A stretch of DNA of 64,000 bases from Lithospermum erythrorhizon. Lineage: Eukaryota > Streptophyta > Magnoliopsida > Boraginales > Boraginaceae. The notes beneath the pieces were generated by a model. It was not told where the DNA came from, ran no database searches, and saw only the letters and a program-made list of their open reading frames with translations. The first letter of the stretch is position 1. Each line of letters starts with the position of its first letter. Location of the stretch: NCBI GenBank assembly GCA_019722365.1, contig JADFUC010001549.1, forward strand, positions 1 through 64,000, written 5' to 3'. The position numbers and the translations under genes are program-made. This document shows positions 11,876 through 23,102 of this stretch, in pieces.

Positions 11876-14264
11876 CGAAAACTTGAACTCTTTCATTGAT
11901 CAAATACTTTAATGTCGCTCAGCATCGTACATAGTATTTACTCTGAACTTTATTAGTACATCGTCATATATCTTTTCACCTACGTCCGCACGTGTTCCAC
12001 CGTCGAGTCAAATAGAATGTTATAGCGCTTTGGCCCATACTTGTCTAACCACCGATTATAAGCTCAAGTATATCTTTATTATATATATAATAAAATATAT
12101 CCTTATAGTTATCTATTCGGACTTTTTAGATAATGATTTCAATCTAATTTACTTTTTATTATGATTTTATACGTCAATTTCATAATACAATTTTTACAAA
12201 GTATGAATCAACTTTAGTCTTATTAGTTACTAATACTTAATATACACTTTTAGTATTACCATACTCTTGATTAAATAAATATTGTTTTTCCATTAGGGCT
12301 CATGTGTTTTTGTCGGTCTGATAGTTTGTGATTGTTTATTATTGTATCAGTAAAGTCCAAGCAATAGAATTACATCATTCTGAACAAACATAATCATAAA
12401 TCTTGAAATTAAAAATATTTATAAACACATGTCACTATGATTGGTGAGAATACAATAATTTTGACAATATTCATTAATGATAAATGATAAAAATCTTTCT
12501 ATTTAAAAGTAATAAAGGAGACTCTTGTATCAATTTTTTAATGTGATATATGATCTTTTCTTTCTAAATCATTGTGTTACATATTTTATCCTAATTTTTT
12601 ATATCCTAAAGATAAATATACGGAGTATTATATTGACTACTAATTATATGAAAAAAATTAACACGGAAGGGAAGTAAACATTTGACAAATTATTAAGTTC
12701 GGGTATTTGGAATATAAAACTTTAAGGAATTTGTTTATATTACTTCGAAGGTAATTTCAAAGAAACAAATACTTCTTCGTAGATATATATATTACGTAGT
12801 CGCATGAAGTAATCGACATTATTTTGAATCTAAATTGATACAATATGACATATAATCAACCCAAAATAAACACATTATCTTTAAGCGCTATTTATTGGGC
12901 TGGGTGATGGCGTTGCGATTGAACCAAGTTTAGTGTTTCGCTTCCAAAGTAAGTTTCTACCACTTGATTGTTGAACATTTGGGCTCGGTGATGGTTCCTT
13001 GTTCCAAAGTAAGCTTCTCCCACTTGATTTTTGAACATTTGGGTTGGGTGATGAATTAACTGATTGAACTGACACATTATCGCTTCGAAATAAGTTCCGA
13101 CCGGTTTGTTGTTGTATTATTGGGGGTGGGTGATGGTGCTCTTTTCCAAAGTAAGTTTCTACCAATTTGATTTGTATTTCATGCTGAGTGTTGGTGCTTT
13201 CTTCCAAAGTAAGTTTACCACTTGATTTTCAATATTTAGTTTGGGTGATGGTGCCCCGATTGAGCCGACTCTGACCTTGCACTTCACTTGATAAGGTTTC
13301 TACCCGGCAGGCATTAAAATCGTTTGGCTCGATGGAGAGGTCACTGGCTTAGTTTCCACACTAGCTATTGTCTTTGTAGGGTTATTAGGTGATGGTGCTT
13401 TTCGAATACGGTAATTTCTCCTTGATTAAGAAAATTCCAGGCTGTTGATGGTGTTTCTTCGAAATTTATCCCATCATTTGATTTCCAAAGTAACATTCTG
13501 TTATTGGATTGTTGAACTCCTTCATTATTCATCACATGACCGATTGCATATTGGCTTAGAATGCATAAAACAATTGAAAAAATAAGAGGGAGTAACCGAG
13601 CTTATTTCATTCTTCGCTCACATCATTTCAATAATATAGCGTTTAACATATATTTATGACAGCAGATTTGATCAAATTATAGATAATTTATTAGCAATTG
13701 TTTTTAAATTGAGTTGTCTCGTTTGTCAACATTTATATGCATGTGTCTTTAATATTAGAGCATTAAAGGCTTCCCGATACTAATATTAATATTGATTAAT
13801 GAAGTAATATAGCAAGAAGTAGCATTGATTGTTACGTTATATGAAGTTATTTATATTCTTTTCTTTATAACACTAATATTTAGAAATATTATATTGGATT
13901 AATTTACTAATCAAGATAATGTACGTTAGTATATTAAATTTTTGGTTGTCTAAAAGCGAATTTATGTTCGGAAAATTTAAAGTTATATTATGGGCTATTA
14001 AAACTAATTACTTCTTGTTAGATATACAAATATAAAAAAAATCTATGATTATTTTAAAAATAATTTGTTATGCGTTATGTGAAGAGTACAGTTATACCAT
14101 ATATAATATGTTAGATCTACTAGTTTTAACATATTTTTGTTAACTAACTTTAAAGGAGAAATAAAAGAAATGATTTTATTCATTTTTTATTAATAAATAA
14201 GTTATTTGTGTTCCATTATGCGCTTTCATAGATTACTATACCGTTTTTAAATAAGATTGGTGTA
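11876..14264. repeat. Tandem 2.4 kb duplication, copy A
   Basis: From aaaacttgaactctt at about 11878 to gattggtgtataccatt at about 14264, this segment matches 14323-16740 in order and orientation. The duplication includes a minus-strand peptide-precursor gene and long AT-rich flanks on both sides. The whole locus was copied, not just the coding part. A spacer of about 58 bp separates the copies. Confidence 0.85.
12881..13610 (-). pseudogene. Repeat-unit secreted peptide precursor, copy A (decayed)
   Basis: On the minus strand about nine copies of a 60-75 bp unit encode a peptide around Ser-Gly-Arg-Asn-Leu-Leu-Trp followed by Pro-Ser-Pro-rich linkers. Clear units are RMLLW (13485-13499), GRNLF (about 13090), GRSLLW (about 13004-13018) and GRNLLW (12944-12958), then PSPSP and a stop at 12881. 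At the 5' end the ATG (13610) is followed by a one-base loss relative to copy B. This makes a stop at codon 3, and several internal units are out of frame. A hydrophobic leader like that of copy B follows in the shifted frame. I do not recognise a named family. The architecture (leader, repeated short cores, variable spacers) fits a precursor cut into several identical peptides. Confidence 0.6.
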
Positions 14265-15329
14265 TACCATTAAATTTAATTAAATTAATGGGACATAAGC
14301 GATAAAAAAGTAGTCAAAACTTGAACTCTTTACGTCAATCAAATACTTTATGTCACTCAACATCATACATAGTATTTACTCTGAACTTTATTAGTACATC
14401 ATCATATATCTTTTCACCTACATCCACACATGTTCCACCGTGATCCAATAGAATGTTATAGCGCCTGACTATACTTGTCTAACACACTTATCGCTCATGC
14501 ATATCTTGATTATATATATAATAAAATATGTCACTATAGTTATCTATTAGGACTTTTTAGATAATGATTTTTAATCTAATTTACTTTTTATTATGATTTT
14601 ATCACGTCAATTTCATAATACAATTTTTACAAAGTATGAATCAACTTTAGTCTTATTAGTTACTAATACTTAATATTCACTTTTAGTATTATCGTACCCT
14701 TGATTAAATAAATATTGTTTTTCCATTAGGGCTCATGTGTTTGTCGAGATACCAATGGTTTGTGATTGTTTATTATTGTATCAGTAAAGTCCAACGAAAA
14801 TAGAATTACATCACTCACAAACAAACATAATCATAAATGCGAGAAATTAAAAAATATTTATAAACCATTATACATTTATGATTGGTGAGAATCTGATAAT
14901 TTAGAGCAATATTCATTAATGATAAATGATAAAAAATCTTTCTATTTAAAAAGTAATAAAGGAGACTCTTGTATCAATTTTTAATATGATATATGATCTT
15001 TTCTTTCTAAATCATTGTGTTACATATTTTATCTAATTTTTTTATATCCTAAAGATAAATATAGGAGTATTATATTGACTACTAATTATATGAAAAAAAT
15101 TAACACGGAAGGGAAGTAAACATTTGACAAATTATTAAGTTCGGGTATTTGGAATATAAAACTTTAAGGAATTTGTTTATATTACTTTAAATTAATTTCA
15201 AAGAAACAAATACTTAACCGTGAATCATATATATTACGTTGTGTAGCGTGAAGTAATCGACATTATTTTGAATCTAAATTGATACTGATATGACATATAA
15301 TCAACCCAAAATAAACCTTACGGTATCTT

Positions 15330-15732
15330 TAGAAAAAATTGAACCAAGTTTAGTGTTTGACTTCCAGAAGTAAGTTTCTACCCAACGATTGTTGAGCGTT
15401 TGGGCTCAGAGTGATGGTTCCTTGTTCCCGAAAGTAAACCTGCACGGCGATTTTTGAGCGTTTGGGTTGGGTGATGGTGCTTGATTGAACCAACTACATT
15501 ATATAGCACTTCCTGATAAGTTCCGACCGGTTGTTGTTGTTGTATTATTGGGGTTTGGAGTGATGGTGCTCTTTTCCAAAGTAAGTTTACACCATTTGAT
15601 TTATTTGTATTTCAATCTTGGAAGTGTTGGTGCTTTCTTCAGTAAGTTTACCCACTTGATTTTTCAATATTTGGGTTGGGTGATGGTGCTTGATTGAACC
15701 AAGCTACGGCCTTGCACTTCAGCAATAAGTTT
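15330..15732 (-). pseudogene. Out-of-frame 3' half of precursor copy B
   Basis: The repeat units continue here on the minus strand in shifting frames. Examples are a GRNLL unit just after 15735, a unit at about 15580 (Gly-Lys/Arg context) and the units near 15430 and 15370. Copy A keeps the last three units in one frame up to its stop. Copy B instead has small insertions and lacks the final PSPSP segment. Either copy B is a pseudogene truncated to the first three units, or the consensus has errors. Confidence 0.5.
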
Positions 15733-16056
15733 CTACCAACATTTGTTCCGTCGTTTGGCTCGATAGCCCGGAGAGGTCCACAATAAGTTTCTCCCACTAG
15801 CTATTGTCTTTGTAGGGTTATTAGGTGATGGTGCTTTTCCAGAATCCCAAAGTAAATTTCTATCACTTGATTCTGAAAATTCTAGGCTCGGTGATGGTGT
15901 TTCTTCAAAATTTATCCCAGCATTTGATTTCCAAAGTAACATTCTATTATTGGATTGTAGAACTCCTTCATCTTTCACCACATGACCGATTGCATATTGG
16001 CTTAGAATGCATAAAACAATTGAAAAAATAATAGGGAGTAACCCACTTATTTCCAT
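15733..16056 (-). CDS. Repeat-unit secreted peptide precursor, copy B (open 5' half)
   Basis: From the ATG at 16056 an open frame of 107 codons starts MEISGLLPIIFSIVLCILSQ. This is a short polar start and then a hydrophobic core, a typical secretory signal peptide with likely cleavage near residues 22-27. The mature part has three units: RMLLW (15931-15945), RNLLW (15847-15861) and RNLLW (15778-15792). They are separated by linkers rich in Ser, Pro, Asn and acidic residues (TPSPS, APSPN). An upstream in-frame ATG at 16071 would add MTGRR, so the start with the better signal peptide is preferred. A stop at 15733 follows a frame change. Further units continue downstream in other frames to about 15330, so the ancestral protein was longer. 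No BURP or other enzyme domain is attached. It could be a peptide hormone precursor or a RiPP-type cyclic peptide precursor. Confidence 0.55.
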   Translation of the reverse strand: MEISGLLPIIFSIVLCILSQYAIGHVVKDEGVLQSNNRMLLWKSNAGINFEETPSPSLEFSESSDRNLLWDSGKAPSPNNPTKTIASGRNLLWTSPGYRAKRRNKCW

Positions 16057-16739
16057 TCTTCTTCCTGTCATTTCAATAATGCCAAGCACTTAACTTTTAC
16101 TTATGTTGCGTAGCAATTTGATCCAAAGTTATAAGGCCAATTTGTATTAGCTTAATTGTTTAAATTCGGTTGTACCGTTTTGTCGACATTTACGTGCATG
16201 TTATTGTCTTTAATATTAGAGCATTAAAGGCTTCCAATACTAATATTAATATTGCAATCAATGAAGTAATATAGCAAGAAAGTAGCATTAATTGTTACGT
16301 TATATGAAGTTATTTATATTTTTTTTTCTTTTATAACACTAATATTATTGAAATATTATATTGGATTAATTTACTAATCAAGATAATGTACATTAGTATA
16401 TTAATTTTTTTGTTTGCCTAAAACGAATTTATGTTCGGAAAATTTAAAGTTATATTATGGGCTATTAAAACTAATTACTTCTTGTTAGATATACAAATAT
16501 AAAAAAAATCTATGATTATTTTAAAAATAATTTGTTATGCGTTATGTGAAGAGTACAGTTATACCATATATAATATGTGTTAGATACACTAGTTTTAACA
16601 TATTTTGTTAACTTTAACTTTAAAGGTGAAATAAAAGAAATATTTTATTCATTTTTATTAATAAATAAGTTATTTATTGTTCCATTATGCGCTTTTCATA
16701 GATTACACGCCGTTTTAAATAAGATTGGTGTATACCATT

Positions 16740-17775
16740 TGTAATCTTAATTCAGGTTAATTTCGATAATAATATTAATTAAGTAATATTTATTTGGTAG
16801 AATTACATTTAAGATTTAGTAGTAGTAGCAGGGATAATTCGAAATAAGTTACATCTCGTTAAGTTGGTTGTTAAGCTACGATTTGTTTAGTGAAGCGCGA
16901 AACTCACATGCGTGATTCTCTCTAAACTTAAGGGCTAAGTTTTCTATTTCATCCACTTGACACACACCTGACAAAACACAAAAATGCTTCTCCTTGCTTA
17001 CGGCGAAACCCCCTACCCTTTGAACAAGAAAATTTTTAACATTTTAACTTCGATTGTTCTTCAGCTCTCAAAAGATCGTTGGTTCAAATGCTTTTGGGAT
17101 ATTTAAACAGGTTTTGACATAGTTGACTTTAGTTTACTTATGCTAAATTGAATTTAATTGTGTTTAAGTTTGTTATGGGTAGTATGATGAATATAAGTAG
17201 TTAAGATACGTGTGTTAAGATGTTGTTTGAGGTTTATGGTGATAGGTTGACTTTTTCTAGGTTAGTTGACTTTTTATGTTTGATTTTTTTTAAAAACTTT
17301 AAATGTGTAGGGGTTAATTTGGGATGTATTGTAGTTGTTGTAAGGTTAAATTCTTTATTTATAATCGATTAGAGGGGTTAGGTTGAGAAAGTGTGATTGT
17401 GGTAAGTTGAGTAGTAATTGAGATTTTGGAGTATAGGTTGTTATTTATAGACGAGAGTTAAGTAAGATGAGCATAAGTTGATTTGAAATGTTAAAATGAT
17501 AAGGTGGAAATTTTAGAGGAGGCGGAATTGGGTTGTGTCAAGCGGGAGTTATTATTCGTTGTCTTATTAAAATCGTTTTAGACCGTTTGCTTGATCGTTA
17601 AAACTGGGGAGTTGGTAATGTATGTAGAGCGCGAAATGTTGTAGTAGGTTTTGATTGTACTTTCGGGTGTTTTTGTTGGGCGTTGATAGGTAGGAAGGGC
17701 GATTCTTAGTGATTGTAATTCGCGAGGATTTTGTAGTAGGCACGAGAGGTGATGCTTTATCTGGTGTTACATTAT
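16740..17775 (+). repeat. Truncated LTR of the same giant-LTR family
   Basis: It begins TGTAATCTTAATT, matching the 5' end of the LTRs. It then follows their first kilobase in order: a tttcgataataatatta block, the ttagtagt segment, the paired gttgactt motifs at about 17120 and 17225, and an aagatga-cataag block at about 17465. It stops at about 17775, at the point equivalent to about 2310 in the 5' LTR. It is more diverged than the other copies, so probably older. Confidence 0.7.
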
Positions 17776-18355
17776 GTCTTACTAGAATTATTGTTCACAT
17801 TTTTTGTTCTACAAAAACAATTCTTTTAGTTTGCTAAAAACGTTTTATGTCCTATTATTGGAATTTTCCGTATTTGCAGGCTTCACATCAACAATATTGA
17901 TACTTTAATAGCTTATGTCCAAGTTTCACTGCAAGGAACAAAGCACTAAAAAACCTGATATAAATGTTGCAATGTCAATGCAAGCTACAAAACACTAAAA
18001 AACCAATCGGTAAGAACCAAAAGAAACAATGAGGTTTTAATTTGACAACAACAGTAGATTAACTATGAAGTGGTGAGTAGAAAAAAACAAAGTTCAAAAT
18101 ATTAGGATACATTTTGTTTTCAAGGAAGAATAAAAGCGGAAATACCAATATTTCAATGACTAAATAACTCTCAAGGGGATAATACATAAATCTGAATATA
18201 ATTATACTGAAGAACAACTACAAAAACACTTACAAATGCAGAGAATTATTCTAGAAAATTAAGAGTCAAAAGCAATTGAACACATTTTCCAACTTCTTAA
18301 AAACAAAAACAAAAAACAGCAAACTCGTGTTGTTCAAATTACCTTGTAATTTTCA
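17776..18355. other. AT-rich stretch, no gene seen
   Basis: No reading frame, repeat or RNA gene was recognised. It may be 3' flank of the minus-strand pseudogene that follows. Confidence 0.5.
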
Positions 18356-20540
18356 TCATTTGTGATCCTTCCGCCTAGAAAATCCTATATTCTCCATTTG
18401 CTTTTCATTAATCACATAATCGTTCCACCGTGTCGAACGATGGAATGATCGAGACAATCGTCTTATCTTCTGGAAAAGCAAAATTGTCAGAATGCAGAAA
18501 AAATAAAAAACTATCAAGTTATTTGGATAAGATGAGTAGATGACACAAAATAACATTATCAACAGCAACATCCCCCACCTCATCAGCAGCACGAGGAGCA
18601 AGAGCCTCCACCTTTGCTTGCTTTTTTCGTGGTGATGGAAAATATGAAAAAGCAAAATTGTCGGAATGTAGAAAAAGTAAAAGATTAAGATGACACAAAA
18701 GAGAATTTTGCTAACATTATCAACAACAACATCCTCCACCTCATCAGCAGCACGAGTAGCAACATGAGAATCCACCTCTGCTTGCTTTTTTCGTGGCGGT
18801 GGAAAATATGAAAAAACAAAATTGTCAGAATGTAGAAAAAAATAAAATATTATCAAGCTATTTGGATAAGATGACAAAAGAGAATTTTACTAACATTATC
18901 ATCCTCAACCGTGGAGATATAATCGTCATGCCTTTCATCCCCTCTCATCAGCAGCACTAGGAGAAACAACACCAGCCTCCACCACATATCTTTCATGGAT
19001 AAACAACCTCCCTTCACCACTCGGTTCATTTACGTGTGAGGAGCCACAAGTATAGTCCCTAGTTGTAGAGGTGGGGATGGGAGTACGAGCAAATGAAGTA
19101 CCAGTACCATCTTCGCCTACCACTTTATTCATATACTCCTGTGAGAGCTTTCCTTCCTTCCACATATTAATATGCTTTTCGTGGCGCTTTAAAATATCTG
19201 GGGGATATGCCACCCTGTTTTCCTTCATTTTAATTTTTTTCTCCTTCCAACTACAACTGTTAACATCATAACTATTAAAAACACTAAACTGTCTTGCAAA
19301 AATATGTGGTCTATGGCATACCACATGATTGTTGCAAAAGATTGGGCCTAGATAAGTACCAAATGTTTTCTGTTCTTGGGATGCTTCAGGCAATTGCAGC
19401 TCAACATATGGTGTCCATAAAACATCCTGTTTTCAATTGAAATTCGAAAGTTTAAATCATGTCAGTCCTTCTTTGCTTAAAAAATACAATCAGTAATTGA
19501 GATGTCAATTGAAAGTAAAATCACAAATTAAAAAACAACATTCAAACTCATTTGTTTTTAAGCAGGGAAGAGTAGTATACTTGTATAAAGGTGCAAAACT
19601 AAAAAAATATTGAAATAATCAAATACTAAGGAAAATAAATTAAAAAACACTCCAAATGTTCTGAAAAGTTGGAGCATATGTCGAAATGGTAAAATAGTGA
19701 AGAAAAATGTGCAGCACTGGGTGATTTAAGTGAAAACGGAACAAATTAGTGTTTTGGTGTGTGTTTGTGACAAACTGAGAAATAAAATACATTTGCCGAA
19801 AGTGTTTTGAGGAGATCATCCACTTTAGAATCATAGTTGCTTCTGTTGTCTTTGTGGACTGCAAGGCATTCTCTCAAAATGCTTCCCAGGAGAGGCATGC
19901 CAAAGTTTTCAATGTTTTCAATGAAAACTGTAAACCCATCGCATCCCACAACTTTGGGATGCGGATCAGGAAAAAACTCTGCGGAATAAAATAAAACACT
20001 GATATAAAAAATAATATTAAATAAAACATATACTTACCAAAACAATCCACAGATTTCCATCTATGGACTTATTATTTTTTTTAGTGAATCTTTCAAGTCC
20101 GTCGTAGAGTAATGCTAGCAACGCTGCTCCCCATGCATAACTCCCAACCTAGTCCAGTTGTTCAACAAACTGGACATAAGTTGTGTCTACATGTGCATCG
20201 CCGACAGGAAATATGAATGCTTCAATAATAATGAGAAGCAGGGCCTTCGGCCTAGTCTCATAATCTTTCGAAGTTGAGAGGACGACTTTAGACTATTTTC
20301 TATTACGAAGTTTTAGACAACCCAAACACCCTTTCAAAAGACCGTATCCCGCTTCACTTTACGTATCATCGCTTCCTTTAATAGGCAAACCAGTGACACA
20401 TAACACATCCTCAAGCGCATTCGCAGCTTGAGTCCATTAATCATGAAGGCATGTTCTTCAATATCATACTTCTGTAGCAAAGGGAAAAGAACCTTTGGAA
20501 GAAGACAGCAGCCGGGCAATTTAATTAGGTCCAAAGCAGG
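18356..20540 (-). pseudogene. Plant-mobile-domain (MAIN-like/transposon-derived) protein pseudogene
   Basis: On the minus strand, exons from about 20534 down resemble the plant mobile domain found in MAIN/MAIL proteins and in some MULE and gypsy elements. The first part has a run like HAFMINGLKLRM. After a one-base frame change it continues EDVLCVTGLPIKGSDD (about 20420-20370). The next exon (about 20330-20041) reads EAFIFPVGDAHVDTTYVQFV, then LD, a stop (TAG), and VGSYAWGAALLALLYDGL, the family's Ser-Tyr-Ala-Trp-Gly-Ala hallmark. Later exons (19978-19750, 19393-18935) encode an unrecognised charged region. Its 3' end falls in a tandem repeat. The internal TAG and the frameshift mark it as non-functional. 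The exact exon borders are uncertain. Confidence 0.65.
18475..18900. repeat. 165-175 bp tandem repeat in the pseudogene tail
   Basis: About two and a half units, each with a caaaattgtcagaatgtagaa block (starts near 18475, 18650, 18812) and a block coding on the minus strand for KKQAEVDSHVATRAADEVED-like residues. This looks like duplication of one exon plus intron piece. Confidence 0.7.
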
Positions 20541-20670
20541 GTTTGGTAGAAAATCATCTTGTCGATTTGTGCCAAAAACTCTACATCAAGTGACTTGTAT
20601 ATTGTAGCAAGTCTCTAGCTTCACATTTCCTTTTATTGCAGACTTATAAGAATTTGCAGATTTTATTTAC

Positions 20671-21030
20671 GAATCTTCTTAATAAATCTTTAAGAGAAGA
20701 GAGTACTAAAGATAGCTAGTACTGACAAGCAAAATTATCACAAAATAGATACCATTATACATAAACTTAAGGTATTACTTAACATAGCCATAAGCCCAAA
20801 ATTCCATTAACACCTACCAATGATATGTAAAATATAACTAGCAATCATATTTTAATGAATCTTCTTAATAAATCTTTAAGACACGAGTACTAAAGATAGC
20901 TTAGTAGTGACAAGCAAAATTATCACAAAATAGAGTTACCATTATACAGAAACTTAGGGTATACTTATAGCCATAATTCCATTAACACCTACCAATGATA
21001 TGTAAAATATAACTAGCAATCATATTTTAC
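20671..21030. repeat. Tandem duplication of a 186-bp AT-rich unit
   Basis: The unit starting gaatcttcttaataaatctt at 20671 recurs at 20857 and runs to catattttac with few differences. It has no coding content. Confidence 0.85.
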
Positions 21031-22165
21031 AAAAATAAGAAATTATCACAATTTACAAACAAAATACAATAAAATATATCAACATATATTTACAGGTTGA
21101 AAAACATGCATCATGAAATACTTAAACAAACTAACCAAATACCGAATACATTAAAATTTAAACAACATTCAACATTTATTTTGAAAAAATCGAACCAAGA
21201 GTCATCCACATCCTACAGTTGAACATTTGTTCATCATGAGGTACTGTAAAAAAACTAACCAATGCCTTTGAAATCACTAAATTGAACATGTTATTTCCCA
21301 TGAAATTTGAGATTACGAGTGGGTAATTCGAGAATCAAACCTTATTCAAAATGCAAAAATCAGACATTCTACTAAAAATGCATAATCAGAAACTTCAATC
21401 AGCAATCAATATGGAAAATTCTTGTATAAATCCTTATTTAATACATAGTTTTCAACTTCAATATGGAATTGTAGTGAAAAATTGCAGAAATCAAACCGAA
21501 CTAATTGTAAAATTGTGATAAAAATTACATCCATGGTCTTCTTCAAATTTTCTAAGAAACGAATTTACGTTGATGGGGGATTGGAGATTTTAGTGGGAGA
21601 ACACATAAAAAAGAATCATGACTAAGCACAAAACATAAAAGCATGACAAAACTAAACTAATATAAATTAACTACCTTTATTGACTGAAAGATTCTGCACC
21701 ATCTCCGGGGAGTTTGGAGCAATTTCTTGCACCGAGCCCTTTATTTATTGTCGATTACAAGTTAAAGGATGCGATCCCTGAAGTTTCATTTTTATGGTAC
21801 CTCCTAGTTTAAATATGATCCTCATTGTGCATATTAACAAGAAAAGAAATGGGAATTTAAACTAGACAGGTGAGACTCCACAGCAACTAGAAAGGCTTAG
21901 AGCGTCGTCATTTTAGAAATGACCAGTTAGGGGAACAAGGTCCCATACTAGGCACTTAAGTCGAAACTCATAAGGCATTCTCTCTCAGTTCTTAGTAGTT
22001 ATTTAAATCTCAAACTCCACAGCTAATTATACCTCAACATTCACATACAACCTGTTCATTTGATTTAAATGTTTTGTTAGGTTAATGATATGATAGAATT
22101 TAGACCCAATATTAGGTCGAATTGAATATTTTATTAATTTATATAAAAATATGAAATATAACGAA
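21031..22165. other. AT-rich intergenic stretch
   Basis: No coding region, RNA gene or clear repeat was recognised. It contains only short open frames and poly-A runs. Confidence 0.4.
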
Positions 22166-22169
22166 TAAT

Positions 22170-22450
22170 AATTTAGTATACAACTAAGTTGAGAATATAC
22201 CGCTTACTTTCTTAATACACATCTAAGTTTATGAGTATACCGCTAAGTTTCTTAACATACTGCTAAGTGTATTAATAGACACCTAAGTTGAGAATATACC
22301 GCTAAGTTTATGAGTATACCACTAAGTTCTTGAATATACCGACTTTCTTATACACACCTAAGTTTATTAGTATACCGCTAAATTTATTAGTAGGGACCCT
22401 AGTTTGGAATATACCGCTAAGTTATTAAAATTTATTAGTAGAGACCTAAG
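22170..22450. repeat. Short-unit tandem repeat (ataccgctaagttt)
   Basis: About ten or more degenerate units of 20-28 bp share taccgctaagtttattagta and acacctaagttgagaata. They alternate between a ccgctaag form and a cacctaag form. Confidence 0.75.
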
Positions 22451-23102
22451 TTGAGCATATAAGATTAATTTAGCACAATATATCCGACCTGATATATCAG
22501 GGGCGGGGCCCAGGTCAAAATATCTTGGAGAGTTTATTAAATAATCGAGTTTAAAAATAACGACAAAAAAGTATGGACGTGGTTGCGGATCAATTTTATA
22601 TATACTAAACATAATTATAGAGGCATTAAATATTTGTATTCGTTTATCATTCGAATAGCAAACGTATTCGAGTTCGTTAAATTCGACAACATCGAATTCG
22701 AATATACATAGTGGTGCGAACTTCGAATATTCGAAAAACTATTCGGTTAGTATTCACCACAACTACACTTACAAATATGGGGTATTTGGTATTTTACTCC
22801 AAAAAAAATACGTGTTGGTGTGGTATACTTGATATTATTATTATTTTTTTATTATTTTTGTATATTAACATATTTAAGTCTTTTCTTTTGAGCGGTTATC
22901 CAATAAGTAAATATTTTCAATATTCAAATTCGGTATAATTCAATTTCAATCATTTAGTTTTATTTAGGTTTCTGTTCCCCGATTTAAGAAGCCATGAAGT
23001 GTACTAAACTTCTGTTAATGTGATTTTTATAAATTGGCTTTAGTTTAGCCCACAGGTAGTTGAAATATTTAAATAGCTTGCAGTTGTATTTAGCAAAATT
23101 TT
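22451..23102. other. AT-rich spacer between arrays
   Basis: At about 22520 there is one isolated aaatatcttggagagtttattaaataatcgag block, the same motif that is tandemly repeated at 42480-43350. Otherwise nothing was recognised. Confidence 0.4.

Larger units (their letters stand above)
14323..16740. repeat. Tandem 2.4 kb duplication, copy B
   Basis: The partner of 11876-14264. Both copies begin at an aaaacttgaactctt block and end at gattggtgtataccatt. Differences are clustered substitutions and small indels. In copy B the match runs up to an LTR start at about 16740, so a retroelement fragment abuts the end of the duplication. Confidence 0.85.

Noticed and set aside
22170..22450. Regular short repeats that might suggest a CRISPR array
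   Set aside because: Units are degenerate and contiguous with no unique spacers, and the genome is a plant nuclear genome.
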